This document shows, piece by piece, positions 1-4,679 of a stretch of 5,370 bases of DNA (its first letter is position 1; the number at the start of each line of letters is the position of its first letter). Both the position numbers and the translations under genes were made by a program. Source of the stretch: Desulfobacterales bacterium (GTDB taxonomy: Bacteria; Desulfobacterota; Desulfobacteria; Desulfobacterales; C00003106); the NCBI GenBank assembly GCA_030613165.1, contig JAUWMN010000143.1:1-5370 (forward strand), written 5' to 3'. The notes below the pieces were generated by a model that had not been told where the DNA came from, did not search any database, and saw only the letters and a program-made list of their open reading frames with translations.

Positions 1-15
1 AAGGGGACAATAAAA

Positions 16-360
16 ATGAAAAGACTTTCGGAATGGCCCCATGGGACACTGGAGAAAAAGCTGTTAGAAAGATGCCACGATATTGTAGCCGGCATAGAAC
101 CTGAGGCGGAGGTCTTCCTGTACGGATCGCGTGCGAGAGGCGAGGCGAGGCCGGATTCTGACTACGATATCTTTATTTTGGTAGATCGAGCACTCACACG
201 AGAACTGGAAGACGAAATCAGTTTTGCTCTTTATGATCTGGAATATGAATCTGATGTAATTCTAAGTGTTCACATTTATGAAAAGACTTTTTTCCAGAGC
301 CCGCTGGGACAGGTTATGCCGCTTTTCAACAATATTCGAACGGAAGGGATCCGAATATGA
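16..360 (+). CDS. MNT-type nucleotidyltransferase (MntA-like antitoxin)
   Basis: Small (114 aa) minimal nucleotidyltransferase of the DNA polymerase beta superfamily. Seen directly: the active-site motif GSRARGEARPDSDYD, that is G37-S38, ten residues, then D49-x-D51 (GSX10DXD), and a later acidic residue, D80, suited to be the third metal ligand. A helix-rich N-terminus precedes the motif. In established MntA/HepT systems such a protein transfers AMP from ATP to a tyrosine of its HEPN partner and so neutralises the toxin. The next gene encodes a HEPN protein and starts inside this stop codon (ATGA, 357-360), so the two are almost certainly co-translated. An AAGGGG at 1-6 lies nine bases before the ATG and can serve as the ribosome binding site. 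The promoter is outside the window. Family and catalytic motif are secure; the antitoxin role is inferred from the pairing. Confidence 0.9.
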   Translation: MKRLSEWPHGTLEKKLLERCHDIVAGIEPEAEVFLYGSRARGEARPDSDYDIFILVDRALTRELEDEISFALYDLEYESDVILSVHIYEKTFFQSPLGQVMPLFNNIRTEGIRI

Positions 361-761
361 ACGAGCCCGAGATAGTCCTGATTCGATATCGTATGGAGCG
401 GTCCAAAGAGGCATTATCCGCCGCCAGGTTGATGTATGAAAAGGAGCATCACAACGACGCTGTAAATCGACTCTACTACTCTTGTTTTTATGCTGTAATA
501 GCCCTTTTGGCAACAGAAGGAATACATCCAAGTAAGCATACCGCAGTGCGTTCTTTTCTGAATAAGAATTGGATACGAACAGAAAAGCTTTCCAAAAAAA
601 CGGGACGGCTCTATAACACCCTTTTTGACAGACGAGAAAAGGGAAACTATGGAGACTATTTTCGGTTTAATTCAGATGATGTGAAGGATTGGCTAAAGAG
701 TGTTGAGAGAGCCACTGATGAAATCTTTCAAATAATAGAACAACAACTATCCGAATCTTGA
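357..761 (+). CDS. HEPN-domain protein (UPF0332-like), probable toxin partner of the MNT protein
   Basis: All-helical 134-aa protein of the HEPN superfamily. Seen directly: a first helix rich in A/E/R (about 10-30), the typical second helix around NRLYYSCFYAVIALL (37-51), a GIHPSKHTAV turn (55-64), and a conserved end-of-domain block DRREKGNYGDY (91-101). HEPN toxins are usually RNases with an R-X4-6-H motif. Here the matching place reads R93-E-K-G-N-Y98 and Y101, with tyrosine where histidine is expected, as in the UPF0332 branch that ends in R-x-x-x-D-Y. RNase activity is therefore not assured; a tyrosine there could also be a target for AMPylation by the upstream enzyme, which is inference. 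The start overlaps the upstream stop by four bases, with GGAAGGGA (342-349) seven bases before the ATG. The length is normal for the family. Confidence 0.86.
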   Translation: MNEPEIVLIRYRMERSKEALSAARLMYEKEHHNDAVNRLYYSCFYAVIALLATEGIHPSKHTAVRSFLNKNWIRTEKLSKKTGRLYNTLFDRREKGNYGDYFRFNSDDVKDWLKSVERATDEIFQIIEQQLSES

Positions 762-764
762 ACC

Positions 765-776
765 AAAAGGCCTTTT
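765..776. promoter_or_regulatory. 12-bp perfect palindrome over the higA-like ribosome binding site
   Basis: The sequence AAAAGGCCTTTT is a perfect palindrome in the 19-base gap between the HEPN stop and the HigA-like start. Its left half, AAAAGG, is also the only ribosome-binding-site candidate for the HigA-like gene, ten bases from the ATG. HigA-type repressors bind palindromes near their own genes, so it could be an autoregulatory operator. It could equally be a chance AT-rich palindrome, since a folded 12-mer without a loop is not a terminator. Confidence 0.25.
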
Positions 777-780
777 TAAA

Positions 781-1065
781 ATGAATAGAATACATTTTAC
801 GCCTATACATCCCGGCGAAGTGCTGAAAGATGAATTGGAGGAGGTTGGACTCACCCAGTCTGCTCTTGCAAAACATATAGGGGTGTTGCCTAAAACGATT
901 AATGAAATATGCAGAGGCAAAAGAGGCATAAGCGCTGAAATGGCAATGAAGCTTTCAAAGGCCTTAGGAGGAAGTCCTCAATTTTGGCTTAACTTACAAA
1001 ACAACTGGGAGCTTAGCCAGATAAATCAAGCTGTTTTTGATGAGATAAAACCTATTGCTGCGTAG
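781..1065 (+). CDS. HigA/VapI-family helix-turn-helix antitoxin, without HigB
   Basis: A 94-aa Cro/C1-type (XRE) DNA-binding protein. Seen directly: the HigA/VapI opening HPGEVLKDELEEVGLTQ (10-26), the helix-turn-helix through ALAKHIGVLPKTINEICRGKR (28-48), then ISAEMAMKLSKALGGSPQFW (50-69) and LNLQNNWEL, a block shared by this antitoxin family. Length is normal (about 95-100 aa). HigA antitoxins bind and block HigB, an mRNA-cleaving RelE-fold toxin usually encoded just upstream, and repress their own operon. No HigB lies upstream: the HEPN gene ends only 19 bases before this start. The gene is thus either an orphan antitoxin, or a regulator recruited to the MNT-HEPN pair. The spacing suggests the same transcript as the two genes before it. 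Family certain; partner unknown. Confidence 0.9.
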   Translation: MNRIHFTPIHPGEVLKDELEEVGLTQSALAKHIGVLPKTINEICRGKRGISAEMAMKLSKALGGSPQFWLNLQNNWELSQINQAVFDEIKPIAA

Positions 1066-1077
1066 AAGCAACATAAC

Positions 1078-1100
1078 TTTCACCGCAAAGAAACAAAGGA
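1078..1100. repeat. Degenerate CACCGCAAAG-type intergenic repeat
   Basis: The segment starts TTTCACCGCAAAG and continues with AAACAAAGGA, so two imperfect CAAAG-containing units follow each other. From memory, sequences of the type CACCGCAAAGACGCAAAG recur between genes in many environmental bacteria, often near accessory genes. This copy is short and degenerate, so the assignment is tentative. Confidence 0.35.
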
Positions 1101-1106
1101 ACTGGG

Positions 1107-1138
1107 TCTTCATTTTTCACATCTCTCAAGAATGAAGA
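1107..1138. repeat. 8-bp inverted repeat (TCTTCATT / AATGAAGA)
   Basis: TCTTCATT at 1107-1114 is exactly complementary to AATGAAGA at 1131-1138, with a 16-base loop. No T-run follows directly (the next bases are GCTGTCCCCC), so it is not a classical terminator, although it is the first stem after the HigA-like stop and might mark the 3' end of that transcript. Confidence 0.35.
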
Positions 1139-1191
1139 GCTGTCCCCCATTCTCTCGTTAGAAGGGCGAGCAGTGTTGTCGTGAGTGGTGT

Positions 1192-1277
1192 CCTTAAAAT
1201 TTTGTGGAGTATGAGTACACAACAAACTATTTTGTTGAGCCTGATTTGCAATTTACGCTCCACAAAAGCTTTTAAGG
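1192..1277. repeat. Long interrupted inverted repeat with nested hairpin
   Basis: CCTTAAAATTTTGTGGAG (1192-1209) pairs over all 18 bases with CTCCACAAAAGCTTTTAAGG (1258-1277); the right arm has a 2-base GC bulge at 1268-1269. The 48-base loop holds a second perfect stem: CAACAAA (1220-1226), loop CTAT, TTTGTTG (1231-1237). CAACAAAC occurs again just after the right arm (1290-1297). No transposase is near it and neither arm carries integron core-site boxes. It could be a small non-autonomous element, a structured RNA, or a recombination site. The inverted repeat is certain; the function is unknown. Confidence 0.75.
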
Positions 1278-1324
1278 CGTCCCGAAGAGCAACAAACATA
1301 GCTATAAAACATTTGTGCCAATTC

Positions 1325-1454
1325 GTATTTATTAGTAATTAACAAGGAATCCTATGAAGTTACACTTTGAGGACAACTCGATATCAGAAAGTAGCCATTG
1401 AATCCGGGGTCAGCCTGAACCGACTTGCCAGTTCGAAGTTAAGCTAATAAATAC
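1325..1454. repeat. Inverted repeat bracketing the hicB-like relic
   Basis: GTATTTATTAG (1325-1335) is exactly complementary to CTAATAAATAC (1444-1454), and just inside TTAAC (1339-1343) pairs with GTTAA (1438-1442), giving 16 pairs broken by a small asymmetric internal loop. The arms enclose about 94 bases that contain the hicB-like frame, and the right arm carries its stop codon. AT-rich arms make chance more likely than for a GC-rich repeat, but the two-part match argues against it. Confidence 0.5.
1354..1447 (+). pseudogene. Possible relic of a HicB-like antitoxin C-terminus
   Basis: A short plus-strand frame closes with ESGVSLNRLASSKLS and a TAA stop (1445-1447). The pattern 'GVSLN-x-L-x-x-x-K-L' next to a stop is typical of the ribbon-helix-helix C-terminus of HicB antitoxins, which neutralise the HicA RNA toxin. 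The same frame is blocked by TGA at 1355-1357, so only about 29 codons remain and no hicA is present. A small start, ATG at 1354 after AAGGA, lies in another frame and gives MKLHFEDN before ending. Joining both by one frameshift gives a start that also resembles N-termini of type III restriction/helicase proteins (MKLHFE..., then YQ and AIES), so that origin is an alternative. Either way the piece is a non-functional fragment. The match rests on about 20 residues. Confidence 0.4.
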
Positions 1455-1496
1455 AGTTTTGAGGGACATTTTTTCAAGTCCTGTTCGTGTATTATC

Positions 1497-1525
1497 TTGA
1501 TTCGTTCCAGTTGATCTGATAAAAT
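1497..1525 (+). promoter_or_regulatory. Candidate sigma-70 promoter upstream of the radical SAM gene
   Basis: TTGATT (1497-1502) and TAAAAT (1520-1525) are separated by 17 bases, matching the -35/-10 consensus at four and five of six positions. It lies inside the integrase relic, about 190 bases before the radical SAM start, and there is no better match nearer the gene. AT-rich sequence gives such matches by chance, so this is only a candidate. Confidence 0.3.
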
Positions 1526-1705
1526 TTGTTTTAATTGCTCAGGAAGCGCAGACCGACCTCTCATTCCTTCTCCATCACACTTATTTGATTCTATTCAAAA
1601 TCGCTATCCTCGACCCGAAACCGAACACATTCCAAGAGCCGCAGTCCACAGCCATAAAGAAGCTTTGCTATCAGCCGGTAAGTACCCGGTCTCAAATGGC
1701 TGATC

Positions 1706-1712
1706 AAAGGAG
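1706..1712 (+). promoter_or_regulatory. Ribosome binding site of the radical SAM gene
   Basis: AAAGGAG ends six bases before the ATG at 1719, close to the ideal spacing, and fixes this start. It lies at the edge of the minus-strand integrase relic. A 7-bp stem, ATCAGCC (1670-1676) with GGCTGAT (1698-1704), ends one base before it. Confidence 0.8.
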
Positions 1713-1718
1713 TCTACG

Positions 1719-3236
1719 ATGAAAATACTTCTTGTTTATCCGGAGTATCCGGACACTTTCTGGAGTTTCAAGAATGCCTTAAAATTTATCTTTAAAAAGG
1801 CGAGTCACCCTCCCCTCGGATTATTGACCGTGGCGGCCATGCTTCCTGAAGAGTGGAAGAAAAAACTTGTGGATATGAATGTGCGCGGCCTGAACGATGA
1901 AGACCTTGAATGGGCTGATTTTGTTTTTGTAAGCGCCATGACTGTTCAAAAAGAATCCGTGAAAGAGATCATTGCGAGATGTAAAAAAACAGGCGTTAAG
2001 ATTGTGGCCGGCGGGCCTCTTTTTACGACCGGACATGAAGAATTCAAGGATGTAGACCATTTTGTGCTTAATGAGGCTGAGATTACACTGCCACTCTTTT
2101 TGGAAGATTTAAAAAACGGACGCGCGAAACCTGTTTACACATCTAATCAATGGGCGGACATAAAAAAGACGCCTATCCCGCTCTGGAAACTTGTTAATAT
2201 GAAGAAATATGTCACGATGAATATTCAGTATTCACGAGGCTGTCCCTTTAATTGCGAGTTTTGCGATATCACTTTGCTCTACGGGCACAAACCGCGAACA
2301 AAAGATAACGCCCCGGTAATAAAAGAGTTGGAAAACCTTTACTCGCGAGGGTGGAGGGGCGGGGTCTTTTTTGTCGATGATAATTTTATCGGGAATAAAA
2401 GGAAGCTGAAAAAAGAGATCCTGCCGGCCATTGCTGAATGGGTGAAGAAAAAAAAGTACCCGTTCTATTTTAATACGCAAGCATCCATAGAACTTTCCGA
2501 TGATGAAGAACTTATGCGATTAATGGTTAAAGCGGGATTTGACACAGTGTTTGTCGGCATTGAAACCCCGAACGAGGAAAGCCTGGCTGAATGCAGTAAG
2601 TTTCAGAATAAAAATCGCGACCTGATCGCGTGTGTTAAAAAAATCCAGCATTTTGGGCTGCAGGTGCAGGGAGGCTTTATTGTGGGGTTTGATAATGACC
2701 CGCTTTCAATTTTTGAAACACAGATCAAGTTCATCCAGAACAGCGGAATTGTCACGGCAATGGTCGGTCTGTTGCATGTTCTCCCAAGCACACAACTCTA
2801 CCGGCGTCTTGAAAAAGAGAAGCGGTTGCTGGAGGTTGCTTCCGGTGCCAACACGGATTTTTCAATCAATTTCATTCCCAGGATGAACTGTGAAGCGCTT
2901 ATTGACGGCTATAAAAAGATTCTCAATACGGTTTATTCCCCTAAGTATTACTATGAAAGAGTTAAGACATTCATGAAGGAATATAGCCCGTTACAAAAAA
3001 AGAGATTTCGATTTCGTTTGGACTATCTTGGAGCGTTATTTAAGTCTATGCTATTTATAGGAATAATAGGAAAAGAGAGGTTGTATTATTGGAGGCTGTT
3101 TTTTTGGACTATATTCAGACGCCCGCGACTTTTTCCGATGGCGGTTACCTTCGCGATTTATGGTTTTCATTTTCGAAAAATATTCGAAAAATACTTTGAA
3201 ATTTTTGAAAAAAAAGTTTCGCTTAATGGCTGCTAA
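1719..3236 (+). CDS. B12-binding radical SAM protein with DUF4070-type C-terminus (HpnP-related family)
   Basis: A 505-aa class B radical SAM enzyme. Seen directly: an N-terminal cobalamin-binding Rossmann-type domain (about 1-140; MKILLVYPEYPDTFWSF start, VDMNVRGL, FVFVSAMTVQ, VAGGPLFT, VLNEAE); the radical SAM domain (about 165-380) with the 4Fe-4S motif C175-PFN-C179-EF-C182; FVDDNFIGN (218-226), GIETPNEESL (280-289), GGFIVGFD (318-325); and a C-terminal DUF4070-like part. The cobalamin domain has no DxHxxG, as is common in this class. Such enzymes usually methylate unactivated carbon using methylcobalamin and S-adenosylmethionine. The family includes the hopanoid C-2 methylase HpnP, with which the whole layout agrees, but no hopanoid genes are nearby, so the substrate is unknown. 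The tail (about 434-498) is rich in aromatic and basic residues with hydrophobic stretches (436-450, 457-465, 471-484) and may bind the membrane. Start supported by AAAGGAG. Confidence 0.92.
   Translation: MKILLVYPEYPDTFWSFKNALKFIFKKASHPPLGLLTVAAMLPEEWKKKLVDMNVRGLNDEDLEWADFVFVSAMTVQKESVKEIIARCKKTGVKIVAGGPLFTTGHEEFKDVDHFVLNEAEITLPLFLEDLKNGRAKPVYTSNQWADIKKTPIPLWKLVNMKKYVTMNIQYSRGCPFNCEFCDITLLYGHKPRTKDNAPVIKELENLYSRGWRGGVFFVDDNFIGNKRKLKKEILPAIAEWVKKKKYPFYFNTQASIELSDDEELMRLMVKAGFDTVFVGIETPNEESLAECSKFQNKNRDLIACVKKIQHFGLQVQGGFIVGFDNDPLSIFETQIKFIQNSGIVTAMVGLLHVLPSTQLYRRLEKEKRLLEVASGANTDFSINFIPRMNCEALIDGYKKILNTVYSPKYYYERVKTFMKEYSPLQKKRFRFRLDYLGALFKSMLFIGIIGKERLYYWRLFFWTIFRRPRLFPMAVTFAIYGFHFRKIFEKYFEIFEKKVSLNGC
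3172..3193 (+). repeat. Perfect tandem 11-mer (TTCGAAAAATA x2) inside the radical SAM gene
   Basis: Two back-to-back copies of TTCGAAAAATA, followed by an A8 run at 3208-3215, lie in the last 70 bases of the radical SAM gene. The unit is not a multiple of three, so gain or loss of one copy would change the last residues of the protein. Confidence 0.7.
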
Positions 3237-3275
3237 AACTAAAGCAGCCCGGTGAGAACATTTTTTCACCTCACC
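3228..3275. terminator. Paired inverted repeats between convergent genes, possible bidirectional terminator
   Basis: GGCTGCT (3228-3234) pairs with AGCAGCC (3243-3249) across an 8-base loop; the stop codon of the radical SAM gene lies at its edge. A second stem, GGTGAG (3251-3256) with CTCACC (3270-3275), follows at once, and TTTTTT (3261-3266) sits in its loop, 11 bases after the first stem. Position between convergent genes suits transcription termination on both strands, but neither stem is directly followed by a T-run, so it is not a textbook intrinsic terminator. Confidence 0.45.
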
Positions 3276-3299
3276 AGTGCATTCGGGGAACGGGGAGCC

Positions 3300-4517
3300 T
3301 TAGGTCGGATCGACAATTCTGCCAAGGAACAGGATGCTTCCCGAGTGTTTATCACGGATCAGGAATACAAACGGATGATCTGCGCGAAATACCGGAAGCG
3401 GTGTGGGAAGCGCGGATGTAAGCCGCATGACCACTGCTGTTGCCGCTGCCGCCTCAGTGCCTTCTTCATTAACATCCACGAATGCTTTGTGGATTACATC
3501 GGAAATATACAGCGTTTTCGTGCCGTCCATTCCTGAAAAATCGGCATTTGCGCCAAACGCATCAGGCATGCCCATCGAGGCAAGTGTTTCAGCAAGGCTA
3601 AGTTGAGATGTCATCTTGAATTTTGGCAAAAATACCACAACCTCTCTCTTCCTGAGAAGACCCATCCATGCGTTAAGGTTTTCCGGGTTCAGATCGGCTT
3701 CAAGTTGAGCCAGGCCGTCAATCTTCCCGGGCAGCAGTACAATCATCGAGAGATCGTCCCCGACGTAAGGCAATTCAAGAATCTGCAAGCTGTCACTTTC
3801 CGTATATCTGAACTCCTGTGTCTGAGTCATAAGGGGCGCCTTGACCGACTTGCCGGTAGCCGGCCGGAACAGACCCTCCTTCGTATGGCTCTTGTTAAAC
3901 TGAGACCCCCAGTTACCTTTGAAATAAACGGCGTTTGTTAGAACAAGACGCGTTAGAGGAGCGAGAACACCACGCTTTATTAAATCCTTGATCTTGTTTT
4001 TCGTTTTCTGTTCCACCCACGCGTTGATTTCCTTGCGCGCCGCCTCACAAGCTCTTTTAAAATCTACATGGTTAGGCGCAGCTCCGTAGTTTTTCGCTGT
4101 CAAATCGAGAAACTCTTTGAGGAAAACATAGTCTTTCTGGACCCACAGAGCGTTTGCGACATTGAGTTCAATGTCTCTGTTTCCTTGCGCAGCGTTGAAC
4201 TGTGCTTCGAGGCAGGCAAATGCGGGATGAAGCCGTTTTTGATCCAATGTGAAGTGGAGCGCTCCAGCCATTTGTTTCTCGGTCTTTCCGCGCGCTCCGG
4301 CATAGGTCATGGCAAGCGCTGTTGAGATACTGTAGGGAGAAAAAAACAGATTACCCTCTGCATCCTTCAAGTGCTTGTAAAGATCAAACGCAAACGAGGT
4401 GTTTCCTTCCACAACAGCGTTTGTGTCTGTACTATTCAGGGCTTCAGCATATACGCCGGACGTTAAGACTGCTATCGCCAGAACAGTCAGCAAACCTGTC
4501 GAGAACGCTCGTGTCAT
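3300..4517 (-). CDS. Exported serpin (serine protease inhibitor family)
   Basis: A 405-aa serpin, full length for the family plus a signal peptide. Seen directly: a type I signal sequence (TGLLTVLAIAVLTS core, likely cut after VYA, residue 24); the conserved blocks NLFFSPYSISTALAM (56-70), ANALWVQ (121-127), LVLTNAVYFKGNW (191-203), LPKF (297-300); the hinge HKAFVDVNEEGTEAAAAT (343-360); and the family signature FRADHPFVFLIRD (377-389) with ILFLGRIVDP at the end. The small-residue hinge (A356-A359) is the type found in inhibitory serpins, which trap proteases by inserting the reactive loop. Counting from E351 as P17 puts P1-P1' at T367-S368; the loop is about two residues longer than in alpha-1-antitrypsin, so this could shift. 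It should act in the periplasm or outside the cell. Ribosome binding site AAGGAG (4536-4531) is 13 bases from the start, which is long. It lies 162 bases downstream of lepA on the same strand. Confidence 0.95.
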   Translation of the reverse strand: MTRAFSTGLLTVLAIAVLTSGVYAEALNSTDTNAVVEGNTSFAFDLYKHLKDAEGNLFFSPYSISTALAMTYAGARGKTEKQMAGALHFTLDQKRLHPAFACLEAQFNAAQGNRDIELNVANALWVQKDYVFLKEFLDLTAKNYGAAPNHVDFKRACEAARKEINAWVEQKTKNKIKDLIKRGVLAPLTRLVLTNAVYFKGNWGSQFNKSHTKEGLFRPATGKSVKAPLMTQTQEFRYTESDSLQILELPYVGDDLSMIVLLPGKIDGLAQLEADLNPENLNAWMGLLRKREVVVFLPKFKMTSQLSLAETLASMGMPDAFGANADFSGMDGTKTLYISDVIHKAFVDVNEEGTEAAAATAVVMRLTSALPTPLPVFRADHPFVFLIRDKHSGSILFLGRIVDPT

Positions 4518-4679
4518 ATTTATTAAGCATCTCCTTGCTGCACATCGCCGGCTTGAGCGTCCAATTCCGGGGCCAAGAAGTCCGCCCAGGCGGTTGCTGC
4601 GGAGGCTGTCCGAGAATTATGTCCGCAACGAAAAAATGTCGCGTTACGCAAAGGTCTCAAAAAGTTCTCACTTTAAGCG

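Larger units (their letters stand above)
1066..1353. other. Gene-free stretch with repeats
   Basis: About 290 bases after the HigA-like gene with no credible coding frame on either strand; the longest open frames lack a ribosome binding site and show no family motif. The stretch contains a CACCGCAAAG-type repeat relic, a separated 8-bp inverted repeat, and a long interrupted inverted repeat, each listed separately. I see no tRNA or known riboswitch in it. Confidence 0.5.
1439..1713 (-). pseudogene. Decayed, truncated integron-type integrase (tyrosine recombinase)
   Basis: Read on the minus strand from about 1713, one frame gives [16 protein letters not shown] (from 1698), then [18 protein letters not shown], and stops at TAG (1591-1593). 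The reading resumes as NQISV, shifts frame, and continues as DGEGMRGRSALP (1576-1541) and then ERIKIIHEQDLKK, ending at TAA (1439-1441). This order matches integron integrases (IntI) in the middle of the catalytic domain: LLYGxGxRLxEcxRLRVKDxDF with the box I arginine, then GKGxKxRxTxLP, then HxxDL just before the integron-specific insert. Missing are the N-terminal DNA-binding domain, the box II HxxR and the catalytic tyrosine, so it cannot recombine. One in-frame stop plus one frameshift show long decay. A generic XerC/D origin is less likely because of the ECVRFRVED and HEQDL blocks. No complete integron (attI, attC array) is visible. Confidence 0.75.

Noticed and set aside
1234..1240. GTTGAGC, also a GTTRRRY match.
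   Set aside because: It belongs to a 7-bp hairpin and has no partner RYYYAAC at a suitable distance.
1401..1420. GGGGTCAGCCTGAAC, similar to palindromic elements linked to REP-associated transposases.
   Set aside because: It is explained as the codons for GVSLN of the hicB-like frame, and no second copy is nearby.
1337..1444. Possible integron attC site: GTTAAGC (1438-1444) fits the GTTRRRY core and is partly complementary to AATTAAC (1337-1343).
   Set aside because: The left box does not fit RYYYAAC, no clear inner L-box pair is present, and the segment overlaps the hicB-like coding frame up to its stop. The orientation relative to the integrase relic fits neither normal nor reversed integrons.
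1719..1721. Frame linkage between the integrase relic and the radical SAM gene (fusion).
   Set aside because: They are on opposite strands and the radical SAM start has its own well-spaced ribosome binding site.
3603..3941. Plus-strand open frame of 112 codons antisense to the serpin.
   Set aside because: It is a shadow of the serpin codons; no ribosome binding site and no family motif.
4523..4672. Open minus-strand frame of 49 codons between lepA and the serpin gene.
   Set aside because: No ATG or GTG start, no ribosome binding site, and no recognisable family; likely chance in GC-rich spacer.
4518..4679. Terminator or promoter in the lepA-serpin gap, for example AAAGT-GAGA-ACTTT on the minus strand just after the lepA stop, or a CATAAT box.
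   Set aside because: The stem is only five AT-rich pairs, and no -35 box lies at a proper distance from the CATAAT.
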